The notes: generated by a model from the letters alone, not told the origin. A stretch of 64,000 nucleotides of DNA from Ahaetulla prasina (GCF_028640845.1 NC_080546.1:32819020-32883019); one strand, 5' to 3'. Positions 22,041-34,334 are shown, numbered from the stretch's first letter. Translations and numbers: made by a program.

Positions 22041-23481
22041 AAATCACTCTGTGCTCTTGCTGGGACAAAAAGTCTATTAACACTTTATGAGGCTATTGAA
22101 TAAAACACATTCAACTTGTAAATTTACCTTGGTTAGTACAGAGGCTCCCTGGAGTTCCGCCTTCCTGGCCTTTCGCTCCAGAAAGCAGCTTAATTCTCTG
22201 AGATTCCACGCAAACCTTTCCTAGGCTGCCAGGCAACCAGTGGTACTTCTAATACCCATTAGTACTGTTGCCCCATTTAGTTTTGCTGTTTTTGTTCGCT
22301 AAAACTCAAAAACAAATTGCTTCTAGCAGGAGATTAGAAAGAGAAATGAATAATCCTGTCTTGCTGGAGCCAAGAATGATGGTAACAATTATTGCACATT
22401 CACAGTAACTCTTTAAAAAAAAATTAAATATGTTAAATATTTCTGCCATATTTCAATAGGTGGCAGCGCTTGCTTGAGCTGGAAACTTGAGGAAAATCGG
22501 CCTACTCAGGAGTTAAAAGCTATAGAGATGATCCTTTGTCTCCAGTTTTAACAGAGCAGCAACTTTCTGAAGTGCTGTATGTTGTGACTCACTTCCATGG
22601 TTTAGGGTGTTGTGACTCACTTCTATGGTTGAGGATGGACTTCAGTCTAATTCTAATACAATCTCTTAACCACTGCCCCACTGTGGTTACACATTGAGAG
22701 ATAATCATACATACTTCCTAATGTACTTCCTAATTTCTGTAAATCAGGCTTCTGTACCCTAAATGTCATACAGAAAGCCTATTTTTTTCTGCTCAGAAAC
22801 TCAGTCTATTTTTGAGAAAGGTGAATCACTCAATCTTTATGAAGTGCAATTTTTAAAAAAATGCAAAATTCAAGTATATATATGCTGGTAGGTAATTTAT
22901 CCCATGTTATATTTATCCGCTGTATATTTTTTTAATAAAAACCACATTTATTCAATGAACCATGATGCTGTTATGTATTTCTCAGACATTATTTTGAGAA
23001 TGCTTTATCTTTAATGCTTAAATCTCTTACTGTTAGAGAGTTAACGCTTAAATTTTCCTGTTATCAACAACCAATTTCTGAACCTTTTCCACTTGATAGA
23101 TAAAACAGCTGGATAAAGTGATTTAGATGGTTAGAAATAGGATTAAACATCAGCAATAAAAATATAACCACTACCACCCTTCTATATCTCTTAAATATGT
23201 TATTAGAAATTGCACAAAAGGATCAACTGATGTATAAAAATTTCAGGAGTGCTAGTGACATATCTGTCATCAAGGAAAAAGGGGTGTGTGTGGGTGTGTG
23301 GGTGTATTTAAATCTCTAATCATTACCATCCTGAAAATGGCAAGGAATAAAATGTATATTTCTGATTATTTTTTATATATTTTCAGCCACAGTCCTGTTG
23401 TCCAATAGATGTATATCTCCCAACTGTATATTATATGTGTAGTTAACCAAGACAAAGTCTATCCTTAACCATGGTATCTCA
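22041..23481. other. Unassigned DNA
   Basis: No gene or repeat boundary recognised. A GT-rich microsatellite (GGTGTGTGTGGGTGTGTGGG) lies at about 23282-23305. Confidence 0.45.
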
Positions 23482-23486
23482 CTGGA

Positions 23487-24045
23487 TGTTGTGGTTCGCC
23501 AGCAGTCTGTGGAGCTGGCAGCGGAGTCAGACAATGAGTAGGCTAGGGAAGGCCCAGACGAGGGCTCTGCATCAGAGGCAGAGATGGGGCCAGGGCCATC
23601 TGGGAGTGATGCAGACTCCAGAGCCCCCAGAATCAGACAGCAGAGAGGGAGAGGAACAGGAGGAGCCAGAAGGCAAGAGCAGCTAAAGCAAAAGGAACGA
23701 CTCAGGAGTAAGGCCAGGAGATGATTGGCCCCTCCCATAAGGCTTAAAAGAGAAACAAAGACACTTGGGCCTTTTGCAGGAAAGCAATATTGCTAACTCT
23801 GTTTCCAGTTGACATCTCTTGTTTGTTTCTGAACTCCGTGGGGTTTTGCCAAGTAAGGCCTTTGGCAGGGTGTCAAAGAAGATAAAGGTTGGTGATTATC
23901 CCAAAGGACTTCTTCCAAAGGACTTTTTTTGCAACTAATTGGGACTCAGCTGGGAATGAACTTAATTCTCAGCTATTACAATAAAATAGGGTTTTTTGGG
24001 GACTAATTGTGTATTGTAATGACTCAGTAAGTCTAGGTCACAACA
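23487..24045 (+). mobile_element. Solo LTR with 5-bp target duplication
   Basis: Begins TGTTGTGG and ends GTCACAACA, so the termini are inverted TGTTGTG/CACAACA. CTGGA flanks both sides (23482-23486 and 24046-24050). Length 559 bp. A TTAAAAG box lies near 23743 and an AATAAA signal at 23980-23985, in the usual U3/R order. There is no internal region on either side, so it is a solo LTR left by recombination. Family unknown; a retrovirus-like or Gypsy source are both possible. Confidence 0.85.
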
Positions 24046-24050
24046 CTGGA

Positions 24051-25302
24051 TGACTTTGAGTTACTTACTGTCTCTTAGGCCAATCTTTCCCATATCTTTT
24101 CTGTAGCTGTGTCTGCCTTCTGGACTCCATACCACCAAAGATTAAGTTGTCCCAGTTCTGCTTACCTTTCCGAAAGCCTTGAAGACATTGCTTCCCAGGC
24201 ATGGACTAGGGAGGATAATTGGGAGTAACTGTTGATGTACGGTATGGTTTGCAGCCACTTTGTGTTTTAGTTGGTTGTGAAATGTATTTTATATTGTATT
24301 AACATTTTATTTTTTTAGTTTTTGTCAGTCCCCTTGTCAACTACTCAGAATCAGGTTTTTTGAGACGGGTAGCATATATTGTATATCTATTTAAATAAAT
24401 GTATCTATCTTTCAAGGATTGTTGTTGCACAGTTAAAATGAAAGGAGCTTCCCATGTTTCCTGTGAAGGAAAAGCGGTCTGTCAGTTTAATGAATACAAT
24501 AAATATGTCACAATTACAAAAGTAGCAGAAAATTGATGCTATTGTATACAATCATCATGGGCAAACATGTATATGAAAACAACTGAATACTTTTGGTGGG
24601 ATATCCCATCTGTGATAAAGTTGAAACGATGGGTTTTTCCCCCTAAATAACCTGCTTAAAATAAATGTTTTGTACATGATCTAATATGAATGGAAGACAA
24701 AAATTAGAGCAATTCATAACCAACAGACTAATGTATTGTAATTCTGTCTATGAACAGCAGAGAAAGGTAAGCTGAACAGAAACATGTCTTGCTAGCAAGA
24801 ACATGAGCTGAAGTGCTTTGTAGAATACTGGGAAATAGTGCTTATTAATGCAGAACTCCTGACGGAACAATGACCATGACCATTAATGATTAAATAAAAT
24901 ACCATTTTTCTTCCCCAATATTCTTCTGTTTCCTTTTCTTTTGTTTTAATGCATAATTTAATGCATAATTCAGCACCCACTCATCATACATTTTGTGTAT
25001 AGCACAAAATCAGATACATGGAACAAGTAGCTATTCCTTATAACTGTAGAAACAGTTCAAGCTAAAAATATGCAAATATGTTCTAATGCTAGAGCTACAT
25101 ACCATAGCACCATAACTATAATATTTTAATTTGGGATTTCTTTTACCTTTATATTTTTTAACAGTCTTTATTATAACAATTATTTTCCAGCAGAATAGCT
25201 GACTAGTTCCATCATACCAGTATCAACGTTTTTTGAGAATCTGTTGTTCAGCAACTTGACTTGGCTGTTCCTTTTTAGTTATTTTCTACAAATAACCTGT
25301 AT
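24051..25302. other. Unassigned DNA
   Basis: Nothing recognised; AT-rich, no exon-like frames. Confidence 0.45.
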
Positions 25303-25820
25303 TCAGATAGTTCTTGCTTAATGGGGCTAACTGGGATTGAATTTTTTGTCACTGAGCAAGATGGTTATTAGGTAAAACACATGATTGGGCACTTAGAAAT
25401 GGCAGTTCTGGTTGCGGTTCTTAGGCGAGGACTACATCTTGATCAGATGCGTCTGTCCTGCACAAACTATTCCACAGCCGCCTCTTTGGCCAGGCCTGGC
25501 AAGCTCCCTGCTACACTCACTTCATGGATCTTGGGATTGTGCAGTCATCCAGCCAGGGTCCCAGACCTGCAACAGGAAGAAGAAAATGTGGCAAGTGTAG
25601 GTAGTGAAGTGCAGGGTGGCTAAAAGCACAGAGATGGGGGAAATAGTTCAGAAAATGGAAGTGCATGCTGTGGTTGTAAAAAAGCAGTTGCCAAGTGCTT
25701 GAATTTTGATCTCATGACTACAATGACCATAACTGAGGTGTGGTCATAATTACTATTCATTCAGCATTGTTGTAACTTCAAATGGTTGCTGAACAAATGA
25801 TCATTAAGCAAGGACTAGCT
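25303..25820. mobile_element. Diverged MITE-like repeat
   Basis: Left end AGATAGTTCTTGCTTAATGG and right end CATTAAGCAAGGACTAGCTC are imperfect inverted repeats resembling the MITE termini. The 80-codon frame inside (25381-25623) has no domain. Confidence 0.45.
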
Positions 25821-26303
25821 CTGATGCAATGGATGGGATCAAATATCTCACTAAGCCATTATTTGTAAAAATATTTTTGAAAATTGACATAGTTTGGCTG
25901 CTAACAACCACATCACATTATGGTTTAATATGTGTAAGTCCAGCCTGTGTGTCTAAGAAATCTCTATTCCTTTACATGTATAAAAACTGTTCCCTCTACA
26001 AGAAAAGCATGGTTTCTTATTAGTCACAAGGTTATACTATATAGCAGCTATAAATATATGGACCAGTTCTGCAGCAAGCTCTGCTAATTATTTTGCTATG
26101 CTACCATGACACAGATAGGGAGCTTTTCATTGACTTTCAATGCTTTGTAAAGATAAGGTGCTGTCAAATCAAGCAGGACTTTTGATGACTTCAGTGGTAC
26201 ATCCAGGCAGATTTTTAGTAGTAGTGGAGAAGCTGTCAAGCTCCGAGAGAGGCAAGCAGAACACAACAAGAAATTATATCTTCATTGCATTCAAATAAAA
26301 TTT
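25821..26303. other. Unassigned DNA
   Basis: Nothing recognised. Confidence 0.45.
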
Positions 26304-26415
26304 TAGAGGTGTCAAACTGGCAACCCGTGGGCCGGATGCGTCACGTGCAGGCCACACCCACAGCAGCTCTACCAAGGGGGAAAATGTTGCTACATCATGA
26401 GTTTTGACACCGGTG
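26304..26415. mobile_element. Diverged hAT-type MITE
   Basis: TAGAGGTGTCAAACTGG, then GTGGGCCGGATGCGTCACGTG, and at the far end ATGAGTTTTGACACCGGTG: the CAGGGGTGTCAAACT family. The target duplication is no longer clear. Confidence 0.65.
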
Positions 26416-26512
26416 AAATAAATGGTACCCATTAACACTATCCAGTTTATTTTATTCTCAAAATTTGAACACTGATTCATAAAGTCTAAAACAATATTAC
26501 TAATTTAAATTT

Positions 26513-26960
26513 GTTATAGCTGCCTAGTTCCAGTAGACTCTGGGAAGCATACAAAACTACACAGACAGCTCAGACTAAAATAATCATAAAAGCTTGGCCC
26601 CACCCAATACATACAAGAACTAAAGCCATATTTTAAGCAGTTCCTGAAACCACAAGGGACTGGGTGCTGTTCCAGATGGCATGAGGCATGATGAAGATAT
26701 ATTTCCTCAGTCCTGATTTTGTTGAAACCTGCCATGCAGGCAATTAGAGACAAGTGGCCTCTCAGATGTCCAAGTCCTATTCCATGCAGAACTTTATAGG
26801 TAATAATCAGTACCTTGAATTGCACTTGGAAGCTGGAAAGCGATGCAACTCACCTAAGTAGAGGTGACTCATGGGAATATTGAAAAGTGCCAGTTACTGC
26901 TCATACCTCTTCATCTAAAGCAGCTGTAGCTTCTGGGTGGTCTTCAATGTGAAGTGTACG
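26513..26960 (-). mobile_element. Old LINE-derived repeat, minus strand
   Basis: On the minus strand the frame at 26514-26825 begins MQFKVLIITYKVLHGIGLGH. This resembles the FKVLVTTFKALHGLGPGYLR stretch near the C-terminus of the L2-clade LINE at 45 kb. Flanking phrases (CCTTGAATTGCACTTGGAAG, GCTTCTGGGTGGTCTTCAATG) look like a squamate dispersed repeat. Assignment is tentative. Confidence 0.35.
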
Positions 26961-27290
26961 AGGTAACAGGGCATTAATAACTATGAAGAGCAAGGGTGAC
27001 GGTTCATTCTCTGAGCTTGTGGGTTGATTTTCGAACGTTTCATTACCAGCCTAGGTAACATCTTCAGCAGAGTTTAGGGGATGTATGAAGAGCCTTTGGA
27101 TTGACAGCAGAGCACAAATAGTACACAATATAAAATGTAGATGATCCTCCTGGCCACAACAGCCATCTGCTGTTTGAGCAGTAACTGTTAGGTCAAAAGG
27201 ACCTCCAAATTGCTGGGGTGGGAGTGGCCTGCAAGTGACGCATCCAGCCCAAGGGCCGCCAGTTTGACATCCCTGCCCTAAAGGCACTCT
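26961..27290. mobile_element. Mixed repeat debris including an hAT end
   Basis: CGAACGTTTCATTACC and TAGGTAACATCTTCAGC (27034-27070) match a motif also at 38318-38356. GACGCATCCAGCCC, then GCCAGTTTGACATCCCTG (27238-27281), is the right end of the hAT family whose left end is CAGGGGTGTC. Confidence 0.5.
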
Positions 27291-27493
27291 TGTGTGCTTT
27301 TAGTGCAGATAAAAGGAACTAAGTAAATCTAGAAATTCAATGGTTCCATTAATATCTAAGAAATGGTAGAATAGAATCATTAAAGAAAAGATGCTAAAGG
27401 AGGAATCAAATGAAATGTGAATGACAAAAGTGAAAATAAAGTCAGAGAAACAGTGGCAGATAACAGTATATTTATCTCAAGTTGAGTTATCTC

Positions 27494-28020
27494 TGTTGTG
27501 TCTTGCCCGCTCTCACCTCAGCCGGGGTCTGCTTATCTGCTTCCGAACACTGAAGAATGTCCTAGTATGCCTCCCGGCCCCAGCCCTGGCTCCATGCCCA
27601 GACAGGCTGAAGAGGAAGAAATACCTCCAGCCCCCAGCTCTGGCTCCATGCCCAGGCAAACGGAGCAACTAGACCCCTCCCCCTCCTCCACAGCATGTGA
27701 GCCTGAGGAAGGTCAATTACCAACAGCTGCCGATTGGAGTGACCCTCGCGTCAGAAGACTTGATAGGCGGAGGCAACAGAAGGAAGGGAGAGGCAGGCCT
27801 GGATAAGTGCTGAGTCATGGAGCCACACCCCATGGCCTATATAAAGGATCTGCTTTCTGGCATTCTCTGAGTCAGGCAAAGTCTAAACATATCTTGCTGA
27901 AGTCACTTTCTGATCTCCTGCCTGCCCTGAGGACTTTGCTAGGACTTTGGCAGAGCTGCAGAGGCACGCCTGATTCGGATTTCCCTGACCTGGCCGTCAG
28001 CGGAGGAGTGGGACACGACA
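27494..28020 (+). mobile_element. Solo LTR with 5-bp target duplication
   Basis: Begins TGTTGTGTC and ends GACACGACA. ATCTC flanks both sides (27489-27493 and 28021-28025). 527 bp. A clear CTATATAAAGG lies at 27837-27847. No AATAAA was seen downstream. Its ends resemble those of the solo LTR at 23487, so they may be related families. The 102-codon frame inside (27498-27806) is Pro/Ser-rich LTR sequence, not a gene. Confidence 0.85.
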
Positions 28021-28025
28021 ATCTC

Positions 28026-29768
28026 ATGTAAAATTATCTTGTGGCAAGTTGTCCTGCAGTGAATCCTATGGCGTGTTGTCCTGTGGCAAGTTGGCCATTG
28101 GAGAGGTGTCTTAGACCAAAAACCTCATTGGCCACTCTGACAGTAAGTTGTATAGAACATTCTCTTGATCATCAATCATTCACCATCTTCTACTGCCCTG
28201 ACTCTCTAAACCTGGATTTCACCTGTACACAGAGACGGGCCACCAATTTTGAGAAGTCTGGAGCCAAAAGAGATAAAATACAAGATTATTTGAAAGAACA
28301 CGTTATGGGTAGTTAGTTGAAAATATCTGGGATAAGTTAATACTTCTAAATAGCTCAGTTTTACTAATCTTACTGATATTTATTCCTGAGCGATATCCTC
28401 TATTTATTTTTCAGTATTCAAAGCATTGTAGAATTCAGAATATATTACAGAAAGGGATCAATGTTTGTAAGGGCTGGATAAATTGTTTTTACTGTTATCA
28501 TTCTGCCACCCTCTGGTGTTAGTTAAAACTGCAGGTTTTCTGCTAAAGCATTCTTTCCATAGGGCTTGGATAAATCTATGCTATAGAAAGGAGGAAGAAG
28601 AGGAGCAGGAGGAGGAGGAGGAAGAGGAGGAGGAAGAAGATGTTAGACTTTATATTTTTACTATGCTACATAACAATATTGTTTTTTTAATGTCATTTTT
28701 AAATCATTTTGAAGTCAGAATTTTGCTATTAAAGTATTGGGTAGGCTGGGACTAATGAAGTTTCTTTACTTTAACAATTATTAAAACGAAGAAATTGAAA
28801 CAGGCTGAACATTAATTCCTTATCTAAAGAAATCTAAAATTTAAATTTATATGTCTTAAGAAAAATTATTCTATTAGTATATATGAAGAAAGATGTCTGG
28901 AGAGAGATAAGCTTTCTCCAAATCTTGCTGAATTCATATCGCTAGTGGAGAAACAATGATATAAAGCCATTTTCTTCTTTTTCTCCACATTTTCTTTTCT
29001 CCTCATTATTTAATTGATATTTTATACTTCTATGAGTTTTAACTATTGAAATTTCTGTTTGAAAAAGTGATGTAATATTTATAGTATAAGACAAGATCTA
29101 GGACAGAAGCTTTATGGTGCTAAAAATCATTTTATCTGTTTAAATTGTGCTCAGTTTTCATCCAGAGTTTTAAGTCACATTTACTAGAATCCACAAGAAT
29201 AAAACCTTAAAGCAGCCCACAGGTGGTATTTCCAAAGTTCTTCATACTTAGATAGATTCTAATTTTGAGGAATATAATTCAGCAACCCTTTTGTACTCCT
29301 TTTTTCTTTTTCTAACAACCTATTTATAATTTTAGGAATAATAAACTAAAATGGTATCAAGCATAGAACAAGGCCAAACATAATACAATTCCAACATACC
29401 AAAGTAAAATCAAACCCTTGCTACATATTTTCTGAAACAGATTCAAAAATAATCTTAAGAACCTGCAACATTCATAATATATAAAAGTCCAGCTCATTGA
29501 TTTGCTAAAATGAGATGTTACTAGTTCAGATTAACTGCAGATTTTCTATATCGATCTTAGTACAACTTTACAATTGCATATAAATGTTGATTGCAGATTT
29601 TGTAAAATTGAAACCTTTTAAAATTATATTGTCATGAAATAAAATACAGCTTATAAACCCTTTTTACCATAAAATCTTTTCTCCTGGCAAAGGTAGAATG
29701 ACTTAAGTTTCTTTGAAAGATTGATCTTTCAAATAACTAAGTCAAATAACTAAGAAAATGCAATATTT
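28026..29768. other. Unassigned DNA with a GGA-rich microsatellite
   Basis: A GAGGAG/GGAAGA purine array lies at 28588-28640 and explains the Glu-rich frame there. GTGGCAAGTTG recurs at about 28040 and 28083. The rest is AT-rich and unassigned. Confidence 0.45.
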
Positions 29769-29840
29769 TTTTTTTTAATTTACATTTATATCCCGCCCTT
29801 CTCCAAAGACTCAGGGCGGCTTACATAGATTCAGCTACTA
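29769..29840 (-). mobile_element. CORE-SINE/L2 tail fragment, minus strand
   Basis: ATATCCCGCCCTTCTCCAAAGACTCAGGGCGGCTTAC preceded by a T run: only the 3' tail of the SINE family at 32767, in reverse. Confidence 0.7.
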
Positions 29841-30251
29841 CATATAAATAGTGGAGTTTAGTTGTTTTCTTGCAGATGTTTTATTAACTGACTAAATAAC
29901 TAAGCTCAGAGAACATCAAGAATTCCACAGCTCAACCCTGAACTACATATATTCTCTTCTATCGGTAACATATAAATAGAGTTAGGATCATTTCTATTTT
30001 GTATCTTTTCCATTCCTAGCTTCAATTTCCTCGGCAATTTTTTATCATCTAATTGTTGCACTATTCAAAGATTGGTCCAATACAGCAATAGTAATACCTT
30101 AGTAAAGAAGGGGAATGCCTATTCTAGAATTCAGTGGTTACCAAATTCCCCAAAGAGATAATTGAGGCCTCTGATTAAAATTTTGCCGCCTACTTTTCAT
30201 GACTACTAAAGCTTGAAACATCTTGAACCCTCTTTTTTTAAAATATTCACC
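29841..30251. other. Unassigned DNA
   Basis: Nothing recognised. Confidence 0.45.
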
Positions 30252-30259
30252 AAGTAGAA

Positions 30260-30394
30260 CAGGGGTGTCAAACTCGCGGCCCACTGGCCAGATGCGTCAC
30301 ATGTTGGCCACGCCCACCCTTGGTTTAGCGAAGGGGGAAACAGTCATGATATGTCATGTGACAATGATGTAATAATGCGAGTTTGACACCCCTG
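30260..30394 (+). mobile_element. hAT-type MITE with 8-bp target duplication
   Basis: Ends are CAGGGGTGTCAAACTCG and CGAGTTTGACACCCCTG, perfect 17-bp inverted repeats. Flanks are AAGTAGAA and AAATAGAA (30252-30259 and 30395-30402), one mismatch. 135 bp, noncoding. Confidence 0.93.
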
Positions 30395-30636
30395 AAATAG
30401 AACATTCCATACTGCATCCTCCTATCAAGATTGTCTCTTCCTGATTACAACTGCCAGTCCCATCAAATCTGGTAGAAGAGTATCTTGCTGCTCTCATCTT
30501 TTTTTTTTCTGCCATGGAATCCACCCTTGGAATATTCTGTGGCCTTGTCCTTACTATCCTTCTAGAAGTTCCTCAAAACATGGCAATGTCAACAGGTTGG
30601 GGATCTCAGGGATATGAAGAACGGTTAAAATGACTA

Positions 30637-31035
30637 TGTCAGGGTTCCAAGTAACACCCCCAACTAAAGAAAACTCGGAGGCTCGGATTTCCTCAAAGTT
30701 ACATTTTATTAGAGATGTTATATTGGCACATCTGGGGAAACATGAATCTAAAACCTTCCAGGGTTTCCCCCACCCAAAGGAAAATTCAAGTCCCTGCCTA
30801 ACACCCACAAATCCATCACATGGTCAAATCAGAGCACCGTCCCAACTGGAGATGGCTCCCAGGTCCAGCCTCCCAGGTGCAGGGCAAGACTTCCTTGAAT
30901 CTCTGAGAAAGGAATGTTATTACTGTATGACTATATATCTCCCATGCTTTACGCAATCCCACCTCCCAATTTTCCACAGTAGTAAATGTGGCAGGTCTGA
31001 AGGTCCAATACAAAAGATGACTTCCAGGACTGACA
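30637..31035 (-). mobile_element. Solo LTR, minus strand, same family as 33930
   Basis: Read on the minus strand it begins TGTCAGTCCTGGAAG and ends GGAACCCTGACA. Flanks are GACTA and TACTA (30632-30636 and 31036-31040), one mismatch. 399 bp. The minus-strand AATAAA lies at 30705-30710. It shares CCAGATGTGCCA and the GGGGGTGTT...TTGGAACCCTGA end with the plus-strand copy 3 kb away. The 140-codon plus frame over it is antisense LTR, not a gene. Confidence 0.88.
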
Positions 31036-31040
31036 TACTA

Positions 31041-31931
31041 CATGTTACATAACAATGAAGATGCTCTCTGATATTTTAATATATAATAGTTTTAAATGTT
31101 TGACTCTTTTTAATGGTGTTTTTTTAATTGTAAGTCACCCAAAGTCATATTTGTGAAATGGGTATATATATAAATTCCTTACTGATAGTTTTGAATTATC
31201 CTAGATTTTATATCTCCTCAGCAGCTGAGGCTGCCTAATTCTAATAAATAAACATACACAGACTTCCTCTGTCTGTGGAAAAACCTTCTCTCCCTCCACC
31301 CTCTTGTCAAAGTACCCTTGGTATAGCTAGGAGGTTGTGTGATAGATTAACATATGGTGTTTGGCTCCTTCATTCCATGATGTTAATAATTTATAAGCCA
31401 GAGATCACCAGGCCCAAGTAATAAAATCAATAGGTGTTTAACAAAATATATTTAAAAGATAAATTTAAAAAATTGCTGTTCAGCAATCTTAAGAAATGAT
31501 TTTTGCAACACCTTAAATGTTTTAAAAGTAATTAGCAAAAAGCTTGATGTAAGTATTGATATCTTTTTTCCCCCATGGAGTCTAGAAAAGGATTTACTTG
31601 CAATCTTTGGCTTGGATTATCCCAATAAGCCATTTATAGTGAACCACTGGGAGAAAGGAAGAAAATTGGTTATTTACTAGTCCGTCCCACACTCCCAGAA
31701 TTTCTAGTTTTTCCTCATTTCTCCACTCCGGATTACCAATCTTTAGTTTACAGGCTAGTTTTCCATTCCAGCAACCACAGTAAGGTCCACTGGTTTCCAC
31801 CTGTGAAAAGCAGATGCAGAAAAGATAAGCTTCTGTTTACCAGCAAACATGGTCAAGATCAGTATGATGATATGAAGAAGGAAAGTTATATGTGATGTGT
31901 ATAGTATGTGTATGATATAAAGTATTGTTGT
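31041..31931. other. Unassigned DNA
   Basis: Nothing recognised. Confidence 0.45.
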
Positions 31932-31939
31932 CTATGTGT

Positions 31940-32108
31940 CAGTGGTGGATTGCCCCAGGTTTGGACCGGTTCTTGCAAACAGGTAGGCTCTGCCCACCGA
32001 CCCCGACATCATCAGGAATGCACAGAAGCAAGCACGAGTGAGTGAAGCAAGCGCATGTGCGCAATCCCGCTGCAAACCGGTATTAAAGGTAAGCAGACCC
32101 CACCCCTG
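31940..32108 (+). mobile_element. hAT-type MITE with 8-bp target duplication
   Basis: CAGTGGTGGATTGCCCC at the left, ACCCCACCCCTG at the right. Flanks are CTATGTGT and GTATGTGT. 169 bp, exactly the length of the copy at 42752, with shared GGTTCT, GCGCATGTG and AAACCGGTATTAAAGGTAA-like parts. Confidence 0.9.
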
Positions 32109-32279
32109 GTATGTGTATGGTGCTTAGCTTTCTAAAATGGTTGTTCTCAGTCCTGATCCTCCTGATTTGTCAACAAAAATCACTTTAAATAATGAAAAAC
32201 GCTTTTGAAAAACCTTTAGAGTCTAAATGTGGATGTGATAACCATGATAGGTTATCATCTTTTAAACTAGCAATATTAA

Positions 32280-33530
32280 TGATGATGATGTTATTCATTC
32301 AGTCAATCTCACCACATCTTCTGATCGTGCACTGTTTCTTTGAGTTTTTCTATGTCTGGTGTCAGCTTTGATAATGTCCAGCCACCATGTTCTTTGATGG
32401 CTTGGTTTCCTTTCACCACTAACTCTTCCAAACACAACTACTTTCTCCAGTGAATTCCCCCACATGACATGGCCAAAGTGAGGTGCAGTTTTGTGATTTT
32501 CCCTTCTAGTGCCATATCTGGTGTTAAGCACTCCACTACTAGCTTTTTAGTCACTTGCTATCCAAAGAATATGCAGGAGCCTTCTTCAGCACCACAGCTC
32601 AAATGAATTGGTTTTCTTCTTGTCTTATTTATTTAAAGTCCAACTTTAACAACCATAGGTACCTACGAGGAACAATAGACTATTGAACTATAGACTAATA
32701 AACACACTAACCTCCATTTGGTTGCCAGGCTGATATCCTTGCTCATGTTCATCATTGCTGTGTGCAAGGGCCTCTGGTGGCTCAGATTGGTAAAACAGTC
32801 TGTTATTAACAGTAGCTACTTGCAATTACTGCAGATTCAAGTCCCACCAGGCCCAAGGTTGACTCAGCCTTCCATCCTTTATAAGGTAGGTAAAATGAGG
32901 ACCCAGATTGTTGGGGGCAATAAGTTGACTTTGTATATAATATACAAATGGATGAAGACTATTGCTTGACATTGTGTAAGCCGCCCTGAGTCTTCGGAGA
33001 AGGGCGGGATATAAATGCAAATAAAAAAACAAACCAGTGCAATCCGACATTTTATTTCTGTGCTGCATTCACCTCTTTGAACTATCTGTGATCCTAAGAG
33101 AATGAATTTTCCTCTACATTGTATCTCTTTACTGTCAGTTTCTATTTTGATGTTTCATTCCTTTGCAGTGGTCCTGAACTTGGTCTTTTAGATGTTCAGA
33201 AAGAAGCCAAAATTGTCAAAATTGCCACCACTGGGCTTAACATATGTACATTCTATTTTAATTTTACTCCTGCATGTTCCTCCTAATTCTAGAGTTAAAG
33301 GCTTACAGATATTGGTGGCATTTTTCCTCTTTCTCTTTTCCTCAGTCAAATAAATTGGCAACTGGTCTTGATCTAGCTGGTGATCCTTTGACTATTAAGA
33401 CTTCCGATCTTCCTTCCATCATCCCCACTGAAGTTCCTCTGCAAGCCTCACATCATTCATTTTCTTCTTCCTTAAAATTGCATCCTAGAATGCTTTGTCA
33501 ACTTTGAAGTGCTGACAAATTAATGTGTTC
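32280..33530 (-). mobile_element. BovB/RTE LINE 3' coding fragment, minus strand, split by a SINE
   Basis: On the minus strand 32295-32531 encodes HFGHVMWGN, SLEKVVVFGRVSGERK and WWLDIIKADT. This is the C-terminal block typical of RTE/BovB reverse transcriptase proteins, in the right order. Further right, GGTCTTTTAGATGTTCAGAAAG and CCTCTGCAAGCCTCACATC look like more upstream RT parts. The copy is riddled with stops and split at about 32767-33030 by a CORE-SINE. BovB is the presumed source of mobility for Sauria SINEs. Confidence 0.65.
32767..33030 (+). mobile_element. CORE-type SINE with L2-like tail (type B), full length
   Basis: The head GGGCCTCTGGTGGCTCAGATTGG contains an A-box region; a B-box-like GATTCAAGTCCC lies at 32834-32845. 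The CORE-like body is GACTCAGCCTTCCATCC, GGTAGGTAAAATGAGG and ATTGTTGGGGGCAATAAG. The tail is GCCGCCCTGAGTCTTCGG, GAGAAGGGCGGGATATAAA and an A-rich end. That tail is close to the 3' end of the L2-clade LINE at 46740-46785. GTGCAA occurs on both sides (near 32762 and 33036), a possible target duplication. Confidence 0.85.
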
Positions 33531-33924
33531 AACTGTGTAAACACTGACTGATCCACCATTTTTCTATGGAAAGAAACTAAGAGTCTGTCTTTGAAAGCCA
33601 TTCAAGCTTACTAAATTATGTTAGCTATTTTAGACAAACCAAAGCTTTCCAAGCTTTTCCTCTCACATTTCTCCTGGGAAATTCTTCCCTTTCTACCACT
33701 TCATATCTGACACCCTACCCTCCTTTGAGAATGATTTCCTGTCAGGTTCTAAACCAATACATAGCCTGAGTTTCTTTCAGCATAGCAAGTATATATTTGG
33801 GGTGTGTATGTCTGCATGAGTATATAAAGAGTCAGTGAGAAGCTAGGGATAAGTGTAGGCTATTCATAGGGTCTATAGGCAACAGGCAACTTTGAGGCTT
33901 CAGGATACCTCCCTGGATTTAGTA
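33531..33924. other. Unassigned DNA
   Basis: Nothing recognised. Confidence 0.45.
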
Positions 33925-33929
33925 TAATG

Positions 33930-34329
33930 TGTCAGTTTTGGAAGCCATTTTTTTTCTTTTTAGCTTCCTAACTGCCACATATTATAGCCTGGGAAATTGG
34001 GAGGGTTTTTTTGTTTTTTTTTGTTGGAGCGCTGGAAGATTAGCCATAACAACATTCCTTACTCTGGGAGTCAAGGACATTTGCCTGCACCTGGATGGGA
34101 GTGACTGGGGGTTGTCTCCAGTTGAGCCTGAAGAATGGATTGGACCATGTGATGAACTTGTGGGTGTGGAGCAGGGTTGTGAACTTTCAACTGGGTGGGG
34201 AAAACCTGGAAGCTTTCAGGTTTGGGTTTTCCCAGATGTGCCAGCATGACATCGCTAATAAAATGGAACTTTGAGGAATCTATAGCCTTGTAGTTTTATT
34301 TCATTGGGGGTGTTTTTTGGAACCCTGAA
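33930..34329 (+). mobile_element. Solo LTR, plus strand, same family as 30637
   Basis: Begins TGTCAGTTTTGGAAG and ends TTGGAACCCTGAA, with a slightly eroded end. TAATG flanks both sides perfectly (33925-33929 and 34330-34334). 400 bp against 399 bp for its relative. AATAAA lies at 34257-34262. The 106-codon frame over it is LTR sequence. Confidence 0.88.
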
Positions 34330-34334
34330 TAATG

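Noticed and set aside
28483..28755. Frame with a long Glu run
   Set aside because: Glu run is the GAG/GGA microsatellite.
30630..31052. 140-codon plus-strand frame
   Set aside because: Lies almost exactly on a minus-strand solo LTR; no domain.
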